Source: Anaerovirgula multivorans (GTDB lineage: Bacteria > Bacillota > Clostridia > Peptostreptococcales > Natronincolaceae). From it: a stretch of DNA of 64,000 bases. Within the stretch, counting starts at the first letter, position 1. Every line of letters starts with the position of its first letter. The notes under the pieces are model-generated. The model did not search any database. It was given only the letters and a program-made list of their open reading frames with translations, and had not been told where the DNA came from. Shown here piece by piece: positions 17,996-29,361 of this stretch. A program made the translations under genes and the position numbers. The DNA is taken from contig NZ_FZOJ01000013.1 in NCBI RefSeq assembly GCF_900188145.1, positions 1 to 64,000 of the forward strand. The letters run 5' to 3'.

Positions 17996-18892
17996 ATGTC
18001 CCAAACAAAAACCTTAATTGATAAACAAGCAGTATCAATTAATAAAAAAAGAAGAAGCCAATGGCTAGAAGTATGGAGAAGATTAAAGAAAAATAAAGCT
18101 TCAATGGTTGGGTTATTTATTATTTCTCTTTTAGTATTTGCTGCTATCTTTGCGGACTTCATTGCCCCAGAAGGTTTTGATGATCAAGACTTATATAGGA
18201 GATTTATACCCCCTGGCAGCAACCATTTTTTAGGCACAGATCATTTAGGTAGAGATATATTTAGTAGAATCATTTATGGATCAAGAATTTCACTGCAGGT
18301 AGGCTTCATCGCGGTAGGTATTGCTGCTGTCACAGGGGGAACGTTAGGCGCTATTGCTGGATACTATGGCGGAAAATTAGACAACACCATTATGCGTCTT
18401 ATGGATATTCTACTGGCTATCCCCAGTATCCTATTGGCTATTTCCATCGTAGCGGCATTGGGACCTGGTTTAGTCAATGTTATGATTGCTGTCGGTATTG
18501 CTTCTATTCCCTCCTATGCCCGAATTGTTAGAGCCTCTGTATTAACCATCAAGGATCAGGAATTTATTGAAGCGGCAAAGGCAATCGGAGCTAATGATTT
18601 TAGAATTATAACAAAACATATTCTCCCCAATGCTATGGCACCAATTATTGTACAAGCGACTCTTGGAGTAGCTAATGCCATACTTTCAGCTGCTGGACTC
18701 AGCTTTATTGGTCTAGGTATCCAGCCGCCAAACCCTGAGTGGGGAGCCATGCTGTCAGCAGGTAGGCATTATATTCGAGATTATTGGCATATTGCTACTT
18801 TCCCTGGCTTAGCCATCATGCTAACAATATTTAGTCTTAATCTTTTTGGAGATGGTTTAAGAGATGCACTAGATCCTAGGTTAAAAGACTAA
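17996..18892 (+). CDS. Peptide ABC transporter permease, DppC/OppC type
   Basis: The 298-residue protein has a cytoplasmic N-terminal segment, then a first helix around 38-56 (MVGLFIISLLVFAAIFADFI). The conserved HFLGTDHLGRDIFSRIIYGSRISLQVG follows. The EAA coupling loop is EFIEAAKAIGANDFRIITKHILPNAMAP. It ends LNLFGDGLRDALDPRLKD, which is typical of DppC. RBS AAAGGAGGAGG is present. It is the second permease of the operon and is followed 16 bp later by the first ATPase. Confidence 0.9.
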   Translation: MSQTKTLIDKQAVSINKKRRSQWLEVWRRLKKNKASMVGLFIISLLVFAAIFADFIAPEGFDDQDLYRRFIPPGSNHFLGTDHLGRDIFSRIIYGSRISLQVGFIAVGIAAVTGGTLGAIAGYYGGKLDNTIMRLMDILLAIPSILLAISIVAALGPGLVNVMIAVGIASIPSYARIVRASVLTIKDQEFIEAAKAIGANDFRIITKHILPNAMAPIIVQATLGVANAILSAAGLSFIGLGIQPPNPEWGAMLSAGRHYIRDYWHIATFPGLAIMLTIFSLNLFGDGLRDALDPRLKD

Positions 18893-18908
18893 TTGGGAGG
18901 GATAAAAA

Positions 18909-19922
18909 ATGATCAAAAATGAAAGTTTATTAAAAATAAAAGATTTGACTATTCATTATGTTACTGAAGATGGAAGAGTTCGAGCTGTTGAAGATATGAG
19001 CATCACCATTGGCAAAGGCGAAACCTTAGGGCTAGTTGGGGAAACAGGAGCTGGAAAAACTACAACTGCCTTAGGCATTATGCAGCTAGTGCCAAATCCC
19101 CCTGGAAAAATTATAAGTGGAGAGATTATTTTTGAGGGAGAAAATCTAATTGGAAAATCTCCTGCTGAACTTAGAAAGATTCGTGGCAATAAAATATCTA
19201 TGATTTTCCAAGATCCTATGACCTCTTTAAACCCTGTTATGACAGTGGGCGACCAAATTGCAGAGGTAATCAAGCTTCATCAAAAGGTTAGTGGAGGGGA
19301 AGCTGTTATCAAAGCACAGGAAATGTTAGATACCGTGGGAATACCTATGGAAAGATATAAGGAATATCCCCATCAATTCAGTGGCGGCATGAGGCAAAGG
19401 GTAGTTATTGCCATTGCTTTGGCATGTAACCCCAAGCTATTAATTGCAGATGAACCTACTACAGCATTGGACGTGACAATCCAAGCACAGGTGCTGAATC
19501 TAATGAAAAAGCTTAAGGAAGAGTATGAAACCTCTATGATTATGATTACCCATGACTTAGGTATTGTTGCAGAAATCTGTGATAAAGTTGCTATCATGTA
19601 TGCAGGAAATGTTGTGGAATATACCGATGCAGAATCTTTATTTCTTAGTCCAAAGCACCCTTACACTATTGGTCTGTTTAATTCTATTCCTAATATAGAG
19701 GAAGACGTGGAAGCCTTAGAGCCTATCAAAGGATTAATGCCTGATCCAACGAATCTCCCTAATGGCTGTTCCTTTCATCCTAGATGTCCAAGGGCGACGG
19801 CAGCCTGCTCTGAAAGGCAGCCAAAATCTATCGAGGTAGCTGAAGGCCATTTTGTATTTTGTCTTTTGTATGAACACCAGCTTCAGTTAGGGGGTATTTT
19901 AGATGACCAAAAGATTGATTGA
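18909..19922 (+). CDS. Peptide ABC transporter ATPase, DppD/OppD type
   Basis: The 337-residue ATPase has Walker [10 protein letters not shown] near 45-53, the Q-loop in [13 protein letters not shown] signature FSGGMRQR, Walker [13 protein letters not shown] and the switch His in [13 protein letters not shown]. The C-terminal oligopeptide-type extension has the Cys-rich segment [19 protein letters not shown], which in related proteins carries a [4Fe-4S] cluster. The last 20 bases overlap the next ATPase gene, showing tight translational coupling. It pairs with the DppF-type subunit to energise uptake. Confidence 0.9.
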   Translation: MIKNESLLKIKDLTIHYVTEDGRVRAVEDMSITIGKGETLGLVGETGAGKTTTALGIMQLVPNPPGKIISGEIIFEGENLIGKSPAELRKIRGNKISMIFQDPMTSLNPVMTVGDQIAEVIKLHQKVSGGEAVIKAQEMLDTVGIPMERYKEYPHQFSGGMRQRVVIAIALACNPKLLIADEPTTALDVTIQAQVLNLMKKLKEEYETSMIMITHDLGIVAEICDKVAIMYAGNVVEYTDAESLFLSPKHPYTIGLFNSIPNIEEDVEALEPIKGLMPDPTNLPNGCSFHPRCPRATAACSERQPKSIEVAEGHFVFCLLYEHQLQLGGILDDQKID

Positions 19923-20862
19923 AGCAAAAAACTTAAAGAAATATTTCAAAACAAAAAAAGGATTATTGCACGCAGTAGATGGTGTCAATTTTTATATTAA
20001 TGAAGGAGAAACCTTAGGGCTAGTTGGGGAGTCAGGCTGTGGTAAATCTACCACTGGTCGAGCAGTACTTCGCCTTTTAGAAGCCACTGATGGAGAAATT
20101 ATATTTGAAGGAGAAAATATTCTAGAATATAATAAACAACAAATGCGACAAATGACAAAGAAAATGCAAATCGTATTTCAAGACCCTTTTGCCTCCTTAA
20201 ATCCCAGAATGAGTATTTCACAAATCATTGCAGAACCCTTAGAAATTAACAAAGTCTATAAAACAAAAACTGAAATAAATAGGAAGGTTAAAGAACTAAT
20301 GGAGACAGTTGGATTAGCTGAAAGATTGGTAAACACCTATCCCCATGAGCTAGATGGTGGACGGCGTCAAAGAATCGGTATTGCTAGAGCACTTGCCTTA
20401 AATCCTAAGTTTATCGTTCAGGATGAGCCAGTGTCAGCCCTAGATGTATCTATACAGGCTCAGATTCTAAACCTGATGAGTCAGTTACAAAAAGAATTTC
20501 ATTTAACTTATTTATTCATTTCTCATGATCTAAGTGTTGTGAAACACGTTAGTGATAGAATTGCAGTAATGTATCTTGGAAAAATCATGGAATTGTCTGA
20601 TTATAAGTCTATGTTTAAGACGCCTCTTCATCCTTATACACAGGCTTTATTATCTGCTATTCCCATACCACAAATCAATGTACGAAGAGAGAGAATCATT
20701 CTTGAGGGAGATGTGCCAAGTCCAATTAATCCCCCAGAAGGTTGTAGATTCTATGGAAGATGTAGATATCGTCAAGGCATCTGTAAAGAACAAACCCCTG
20801 AGTTAAGGGATATGGGCCAGGAAAGATTTGTTGCATGCCATTTTGCTGAAAACTTTAAATAA
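19903..20862 (+). CDS. Peptide ABC transporter ATPase, DppF/OppF type
   Basis: The 319-residue ATPase has Walker [15 protein letters not shown]-loop [11 protein letters not shown], Walker [13 protein letters not shown], and the C-terminal Cys-containing region [14 protein letters not shown]. The ABC signature reads LDGGRRQR where LSGGQRQR is usual, so the signature Ser is Asp. I recall the same variant in DppF-like proteins of other anaerobes, so it may be functional, but the ATP site involving it is non-canonical. It is the last gene of the operon; a stem-loop follows at 20880-20910. Confidence 0.88.
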   Translation: MTKRLIEAKNLKKYFKTKKGLLHAVDGVNFYINEGETLGLVGESGCGKSTTGRAVLRLLEATDGEIIFEGENILEYNKQQMRQMTKKMQIVFQDPFASLNPRMSISQIIAEPLEINKVYKTKTEINRKVKELMETVGLAERLVNTYPHELDGGRRQRIGIARALALNPKFIVQDEPVSALDVSIQAQILNLMSQLQKEFHLTYLFISHDLSVVKHVSDRIAVMYLGKIMELSDYKSMFKTPLHPYTQALLSAIPIPQINVRRERIILEGDVPSPINPPEGCRFYGRCRYRQGICKEQTPELRDMGQERFVACHFAENFK

Positions 20863-20879
20863 TTTCCTATAAATTTAGC

Positions 20880-20910
20880 AAAGGCCAAGGGATTAAATCC
20901 CTTGACCTTT
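20880..20910. terminator. Stem-loop between convergent transporter and pyruvate oxidoreductase genes
   Basis: 15-base arms with one mismatch (AAAGGCCAAGGGATT and AATCCCTTGACCTTT) lie between two convergent genes. T-tracts on both sides are short, so it is a plausible but imperfect bidirectional terminator. Confidence 0.6.
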
Positions 20911-20939
20911 ACTTATATTGGAGAGTGAATAAAGCCTGT

Positions 20940-24488
<3,549 letters not shown>

Positions 24489-24509
24489 TTAAATTATGTT
24501 ATATATATG

Positions 24510-24545
24510 TACAGAATAATGTATTCTGTATACAACTCCATTATA
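24510..24545 (-). promoter_or_regulatory. Candidate promoter and operator of pyruvate oxidoreductase gene
   Basis: A minus-strand TATAAT lies at 24540-24545 without a good -35. It is followed by a perfect 9-bp palindrome, TACAGAATA-CAT-TATTCTGTA (24510-24530), at about +3 to +23 of a predicted transcript. A regulator bound there would block initiation. The regulator is unknown. Confidence 0.45.
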
Positions 24546-24828
24546 TATAAAATTAATAATGAATAACAGTAGAATTTTTTGTAAACATTAAATTTTTTTT
24601 GCAAGTAGATAACCAAATTCCTTGATTTCGTGTTAGTCACTTAGTTTGTTTATCTATAAGTGGGAATCTTAGCAATACACTGAAGGATAAATTAGCATAA
24701 ATCCCATAAAGAGGTACTAATTATGAAGGTTTCATTTTACATGATTAAAGGCATAACTCACAAAGGATCTCATTTAGGTAAACGTTATCCTTTTATGTTA
24801 TAATTATATCATAACTTATTTCCTATGA
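24531..24828. other. Upstream spacer of pyruvate oxidoreductase gene, no gene supported
   Basis: AT-rich. It holds the candidate -10 box near 24540. A 26-codon reading frame from about 24723 has a poor ribosome site and no recognisable product, so it was not called. Confidence 0.4.
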
Positions 24829-24870
24829 GTAGTACATTGTATAATGTATTTAATAAATACATTACCTCAT
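24829..24870 (+). repeat. 42-bp direct repeat, left copy
   Basis: Identical over 42 bases to 33619-33660, in the same orientation. The core is the palindrome AATGTATTTA-A-TAAATACATT, with an ACATT/AATGT inverted pair on its left side. It abuts the terminal repeat of the RAYT-like element that starts at 24871. It may be the left boundary of the accessory block or one member of a dispersed palindromic repeat family. Confidence 0.85.
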
Positions 24871-25495
24871 AGACAAAGGGACAGGGACTTGTCCGCTATA
24901 CCTTTTCAACCGTATACTTACTTACCCCTGTTACTTTCGCAAGTTGTCTTATTGTAATACCATTGGTAGCCTTTAAATCTCTCAGTACCTTATCCTTTTT
25001 ATATTCATGATAACTGCTCCATCTATATTTTGCTGCTGAATTTGTTATTTCAGCCTTCATGGGGTTTTGATAAATATATCTTAATACTGTCAACAGATGT
25101 GCTTCATTTTCTACGACTTTACTTTTATATCATTCTTGAAACAAATGTTCAAAACGATCCACATTTGTGATTGTACCAATATACGAAACCAGAGCATATT
25201 CTCTGCATTATCAGGGATAATGATTCTATTCCTTCTCGCAATAATAAATGTACATGATTTCCCATTAAGCAGTGTCCATAAAGCTCAAATTTACTTTTTT
25301 TGCTCTTCTGTATTGCATCAATAAATTTAACACAATCTCTATCATCTTCAAATATATTTTGACGATTAATTCTCCTAATTATGATATGATATATTCCTGT
25401 TTTCCTCTTTTCTCGCGCTTTGATTGGTATATTTCACCATCTCATCAGAATTATATCAAATTTTTTCTATCAGACAAATCCCTGTCCCTTTGTCT
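24871..25495 (-). mobile_element. RAYT/IS200-like element with terminal inverted repeats
   Basis: Ends 24871-24893 and 25473-25495 are inverted repeats matching at 22 of 23 positions. Each contains a subterminal GACAA/TTGTC pairing and the GGGACAGGGA core. Between them lies a decayed Y1 (HUH) transposase gene on the minus strand. The 625-bp size is right for a single-gene REP-associated tyrosine transposase element. The copy is inactive because the gene is disrupted. Confidence 0.7.
24896..25430 (-). pseudogene. Decayed REP-associated tyrosine (Y1/HUH) transposase
   Basis: Conceptual translation shows a familiar order in broken frames. AREKRKTGIYHIIIRRINRQ is near the start, then IFEDDRDCVKFIDAI, then GHCLMGNHVHLLLREG, which carries the metal-binding His-x-His. 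After a frame change comes HLLTVLRYIYQNPMKAEI and a C-terminal helix-turn-helix (TIRQLAKVTGVSKYTVEKV). The expected start codon is lost (ATA at the equivalent position), and several stops and at least one frameshift occur around 25120-25200. The last 65 codons remain open but lack the catalytic part. Confidence 0.75.
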
Positions 25496-25837
25496 GTTTT
25501 GTGTATACGTTGACTCCCTAATTTAGACAAAGTTAAGTTTATTCTATCATTTGATTTCATATTTCTAATGTCCTTTTTGTATGTTTGTTTCTATATATTA
25601 TTTTATAGCTTGTCAATTGTTATGTTACCATTATTTATCATATATAGTATTATATTACTTGTTCTGGTCTGTATTGATTAAAAAACAATAATTGCGTAGA
25701 AATCTTGGAAATTCAAGTGTTCTTATATTTTTATCTCATTGTGGAATTAGATATGCATGTTAGTACTCTCTCTTAAGTTGACAGCATTGACCTGCCGTCC
25801 CCTTGGCTCCACATGGACCCTTGTCTATGGATATTTA
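25496..25837. other. Intergenic stretch with possible mobile-element remnant
   Basis: No gene seen. Most of it is AT-rich, but 25766-25830 is locally GC-richer (TTGACAGCATTGACCTGCCG and following) and unlike its surroundings, which may mark the end of another degraded insertion element. It lies just downstream of the last gene of the VgrG cluster; no clear terminator hairpin was found. Confidence 0.3.
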
Positions 25838-26281
25838 TTACTCTTCTTGGAAAATCCCTTTTTCCCATAGAATCTCTATTTGTTGCCGCTGTTGTCGCAA
25901 CTTTATTAGTACATTTTGGAGTCTATTTAAACTGTTAACATATTTCTGTAAAAACTTCTCTGCTTTTTCATAATCACCAGCTACATAAGCTTCATAATAT
26001 TCATATAAAGAACTTGACATGCCTTGTACTGGAGCTGCTATTTCGATTTCCAAGTTTGAATTTTTTGCCATATGGCCTGTATTTAGCTCCCCGTGTAGTT
26101 GACTACGATCTTCCCAAGTATGGGGAAGATTTTCTACTCGCTTTTCTTCCAATAATAGTACCTTTTCTACAATAACATCAAGAAATGGATCATCCACCTT
26201 TAAATTTCTTATATAATATCCTCTATACTGTAGCAGTATAATAAAACCAATAACAATTAACCACTTTTTTCTTTTTTGCAT
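25838..26281 (-). CDS. Small membrane-anchored protein, candidate immunity protein
   Basis: The 147-residue protein has an uncleaved-looking N-terminal anchor (KKWLIVIGFIILLQYRGYYI, residues 5-24), a polar middle and a C-terminal region likely to be coiled-coil (AEKFLQKYVNSLNRLQNVLIKLRQQRQQI). The family is not recognised. It follows the Lys/Ala-rich candidate effector gene by 17 bp and is the last gene of the VgrG cluster. A small membrane protein directly after an effector is typical of immunity genes in polymorphic toxin loci. That role is inference from position only. Confidence 0.5.
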   Translation of the reverse strand: MQKRKKWLIVIGFIILLQYRGYYIRNLKVDDPFLDVIVEKVLLLEEKRVENLPHTWEDRSQLHGELNTGHMAKNSNLEIEIAAPVQGMSSSLYEYYEAYVAGDYEKAEKFLQKYVNSLNRLQNVLIKLRQQRQQIEILWEKGIFQEE

Positions 26282-26298
26282 ACTAGCCTCCCTATCAC

Positions 26299-27555
26299 TT
26301 ACTTAAAATTATATTTATTTAACTTCTCATAATCAGATGGATAATATTTATCCCTAGCAAATCCATCAAACAATGGATAATACCAGCCCTTATCAGATGT
26401 ATCATAGGTTCTATATTCATCTTCACTTTCAACATACCTAACATAATTAATAACTTTATAATCGGCTATTTGGCTGGTTTCATTGACCTTTCTATTCGGG
26501 TCCACTACGCTTACAGCAATTCTAATATCGTCTGGTTTCGCTGGTATGTTAAGATCTATCATTGATTTAGTAACTCCTGCTGCAAAAGCCGCTACAGTGA
26601 CATAATCGGCAGAAATATTCCCTTGGCTTGCTACTGATATCGAGCCTGCCAAGTCTGATGCTGCATCTAAGCCATTGTCAATAGGCTCAGACCATGTTTG
26701 TGGGTGCTTCTTTGTCAGTTGTGTCATTTTAATATCAAATTTATAATCTTCTTTATAGGGCACTGTAAATCTTGTAATCTCTTTATTAATTTCTGCATCA
26801 TACAAGGTGAGAGTATGAGCATTAATAAGCTTTTTATTATCTGAATTAATCTCTAGTTGAGTTTTAATCCACATATTCACGCTAGATACATATATTGCTT
26901 CTTTGATATCATCATCACCCGTCCCCTTATCATCCCCCACTTTCTTAATCATTTCGCTTTCCACTTCAGGTTTAATATTCACTTTACCCCTCGCTGCTTC
27001 AGTGGTTGCATCATCTTTTCTAATCCAAGGGACTGCTCCTGTTATTGCATCAACTCTTGCGTATTTTCCTCTACCTAAAAACCTGTCTTGGAACTCTGAC
27101 CAATTTTTCTTTCCTGTTGCAACTGTTTCTGCTGTAACTGCTCCTATTGTTAGTGTCCCTCTTTTTACTGTTGTACAGGCATCTTCCCATTCTTTTTTTA
27201 GCTTATCTAGTATCCTTTCTTTTCTCTCTTTCCCATCTTTTACTTTTTTATCTATGATTTTTTTTATTTGTTTTCCTTTTTCTTTTGCTGTATTTTTCCC
27301 TCTGTCTATGGCTTTCTTTGCAGGGTTTATATTTCTAGGGTTTATAACTTTAGGGATTGCTGCCGCTGCTTTTTGGGTGATTTGTTTGGCTGTACCTGTC
27401 GTTGCTTTCAACCTCTTTGGTATTGCTGAAACAGCTTTTGTCTGTATGTTCTTTGCTATTTTTCCTGCTGCTTTTTTGCCAGTTTGTTTTCTTGCATTTA
27501 CTACTTTAGGCACGGCTGCTTTGGCTTTTTCGATTTCTTTTCCTAAGTATAACAC
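26299..27555 (-). CDS. Lys/Ala-rich protein, candidate secreted effector of the VgrG cluster
   Basis: The 418-residue protein has no signal peptide. Residues about 10-115 are extremely basic and Ala-rich, with a loose repeat of the form KAAxxIPKxxNxRxxxxK (AAVPKVVNARK, SAIPKRLKAT, AAIPKVINPRN). The middle (about 115-250) has mixed charge. Residues about 250-418 look globular and beta-rich, ending in an aromatic segment (TSDKGWYYPLFDGFARDKYYP). No toxin domain is recognised. It sits after a pentapeptide-repeat gene and before a small membrane protein gene in the spike cluster, the position where effector genes are usually found. The basic N-terminal part could mediate loading onto a spike or binding of nucleic acid. 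Confidence 0.5.
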   Translation of the reverse strand: MLYLGKEIEKAKAAVPKVVNARKQTGKKAAGKIAKNIQTKAVSAIPKRLKATTGTAKQITQKAAAAIPKVINPRNINPAKKAIDRGKNTAKEKGKQIKKIIDKKVKDGKERKERILDKLKKEWEDACTTVKRGTLTIGAVTAETVATGKKNWSEFQDRFLGRGKYARVDAITGAVPWIRKDDATTEAARGKVNIKPEVESEMIKKVGDDKGTGDDDIKEAIYVSSVNMWIKTQLEINSDNKKLINAHTLTLYDAEINKEITRFTVPYKEDYKFDIKMTQLTKKHPQTWSEPIDNGLDAASDLAGSISVASQGNISADYVTVAAFAAGVTKSMIDLNIPAKPDDIRIAVSVVDPNRKVNETSQIADYKVINYVRYVESEDEYRTYDTSDKGWYYPLFDGFARDKYYPSDYEKLNKYNFK

Positions 27556-27590
27556 GTTTTTTCTCCTTCCATGTTTTTTCTCCTTCCATG

Positions 27591-28673
27591 TTATTGTATA
27601 ATTTCTATTTCTTCAAGCTGTTCTTGAGTAAGGCTGCATTTTTCCAGCTGTTTCTTTGTAAATCTGCTCTTATGTAATTTGGCTTCTGTAAATATCGCTT
27701 CTTCTAAATCTGCTCCTTCAAAGTCTCCTCCTATGATGATTGCTCTGGTGAAATCAGCCTTTGTTAGATTGCTGTCTTTGAAGTTGACTCCTGTAAAGGC
27801 TACAGTGTGTTGCAGATTGGCTGCTGTCATATCAGCTTTTTCAAAGTTGGCATCGTTGATCATAGCTCCCATCAGGTTGGCACCCTTCATGGTGCAGTTT
27901 TTGAATTTGGTTCCAATTAATAGGCTATTGACGATGTCTGTTTGGTTTAATAGACTGTTTCGAAAATCTGTATTGAATAAGTCCATATTTGTATAAGTAA
28001 GGTTGCTTAGGTCTAGTTCTCTAAAATCTTGAAACCTGTAGGCTTGTTCTTGGTTTTGCTTCAGCCAGTTTTTAATTTTTAGCAGGTTTTTTTCTTTTTC
28101 TTCCATATGTATGATATCACAGGGCTCATAGTATTCTCCTGCTTGTATTTCGAATATGTCTTCTTTATCTATGGACATATATTCTTCTGTTTCTAAGGCT
28201 TCTATGAGGCTATGGCGTATGACTTCTACTACGTATTTGTGAAAGTAATCCAGCTGTTCCAGCATGATTCTCTCTACATCTGGTTCGCTGATTTTCAATA
28301 CATATTTTCTAAATACTTTCATAAGCTGCTGTCTCATGTCTTCATAGTGTTTGTAAATAAAGGTAACATCTAGTTCTCCTACTGGGATACCATCCTTTAG
28401 ATACCAGTCTTTGTCATATGCCATGGCGGTGTATGTATATTTGTGCTGCAATATTTTTGTTCGCAGCAGGTGGTATATGATAAATCCTGTTTTGGGCTGG
28501 GTACTTTGTTGAATTTGTTTTGTATTGGTACAGATTTGTTTAAAGGAGTCGATGAATGTTTTTTTAAACTGCTGTTTATTTTGCTGGAAATCTTCTTCCA
28601 GGTTTTTTAATGCCTGCTCTAGGGATGGTTTTACTTCCTTTAGGTTGAATTTTTCTAATGCTGTTTCTGCCAT
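27591..28673 (-). CDS. Pentapeptide-repeat protein of the VgrG cluster
   Basis: The 360-residue protein is alpha-helical over residues 1-200, with no recognised domain (EKFNLKEVKPSLEQALKNLEEDF, then AMAYDKDWYLKDGIPVGELDVTFIY). Residues about 215-335 form a pentapeptide-repeat beta-helix of A(D/N)LXX units, for example LDLSNLTYTNMDLFNTDFRNSLL, MKGANLMGAMINDANFEKADM and LTKADFTRAIIIGGDFEGADL. Pentapeptide proteins with an extra N-terminal domain occur in Gram-negative type VI clusters beside VgrG and PAAR genes, where they act as effector adaptors. A similar loading role is inferred here from context. Confidence 0.75.
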   Translation of the reverse strand: MAETALEKFNLKEVKPSLEQALKNLEEDFQQNKQQFKKTFIDSFKQICTNTKQIQQSTQPKTGFIIYHLLRTKILQHKYTYTAMAYDKDWYLKDGIPVGELDVTFIYKHYEDMRQQLMKVFRKYVLKISEPDVERIMLEQLDYFHKYVVEVIRHSLIEALETEEYMSIDKEDIFEIQAGEYYEPCDIIHMEEKEKNLLKIKNWLKQNQEQAYRFQDFRELDLSNLTYTNMDLFNTDFRNSLLNQTDIVNSLLIGTKFKNCTMKGANLMGAMINDANFEKADMTAANLQHTVAFTGVNFKDSNLTKADFTRAIIIGGDFEGADLEEAIFTEAKLHKSRFTKKQLEKCSLTQEQLEEIEIIQ

Positions 28674-28677
28674 ATCA

Positions 28678-29325
28678 TCACCTGTCTTTTTGACCTTTTT
28701 CTTCTGTCTTTTCTTCTAAGTGGTTTGAGGGTTCTTTTATGGTCATGAGGATTTGTTGGATAATGGGCTTGTATTGTTTTTTCTGATAAATGCTGCAGTT
28801 GAATGTTCCCATGAGTAGTTGTCCTTTTAATTCCATAAAAAACATAAGATTGTATATGTCTCCATCTATTAATGGCAGGTCGTAGGAAAAGAAACTAATG
28901 TTTTTTTCTCCTGTCTGGATGGTCTGACTGTCTTCTATTTTGGATGCAGGATGCAGTCGCTGCATTTGTTTGGCTAGGATGTCTTTTACTTCTTCTATCT
29001 CTTCGTTGTCTATCTCGCCACTATCTTCTATGGTAAATGTTATGTTTACGGTTGTATCTTCATTGGTATAGATATAGTCGGGTTTGTCTTCTCCTGGATA
29101 TTTGATCTCTGCCAGTTCTTCTTCCATGATTTGAAATTCTTTGGGCATTAGCATTGTGATTGCTCCGTCTAGCAGTTCTTTTTCTTCTATATCGAGTTTC
29201 TTGTATTTTACAACGACAAATCCGTTGTTTATGTCGTTTTCTATGTTGTAGATGTCTTCTTCTTTCTGGTTAATTTGTTTGATTTTTTGTATGATTTCTT
29301 CTGCATAGGTTATTTTGTTTTCCAT
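28678..29325 (-). CDS. DcrB/Mog1-fold-like protein, possible effector chaperone
   Basis: The 215-residue protein is cytoplasmic with no signal peptide. Residues about 55-205 show the pattern of the DcrB/PsbP/DUF1795 (Mog1-like) fold: TMLMPKEFQIMEEELAEIKYPG, then DYIYTNEDTTVNITFTI, then SFFSYDLPLIDGDIYNLMFFMEL and GTFNCSIYQKKQYKPIIQQIL. In proteobacterial type VI systems, DUF1795 Eag proteins are chaperones that hold effector transmembrane or N-terminal segments before loading on VgrG-PAAR. The gene lies between a VgrG-like gene and the pentapeptide gene (4 bp spacing), consistent with such a role. The fold call is by pattern only. Confidence 0.5.
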   Translation of the reverse strand: MENKITYAEEIIQKIKQINQKEEDIYNIENDINNGFVVVKYKKLDIEEKELLDGAITMLMPKEFQIMEEELAEIKYPGEDKPDYIYTNEDTTVNITFTIEDSGEIDNEEIEEVKDILAKQMQRLHPASKIEDSQTIQTGEKNISFFSYDLPLIDGDIYNLMFFMELKGQLLMGTFNCSIYQKKQYKPIIQQILMTIKEPSNHLEEKTEEKGQKDR

Positions 29326-29361
29326 CTGTTTTCTCTCCCATCTTTGTTAAGGGCGTCATCC

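Noticed and set aside
24723..24803. A 26-codon plus-strand ORF upstream of the left 42-bp repeat
   Set aside because: It has only a weak ribosome site and no recognisable family.
26903..27601. A 232-codon plus-strand open frame across the candidate effector gene
   Set aside because: It is the complement of the Lys/Ala/Pro-rich gene, whose codon composition keeps the opposite frame open. It has no ribosome site, and its translation is a low-complexity Phe/Ser/Pro chain.
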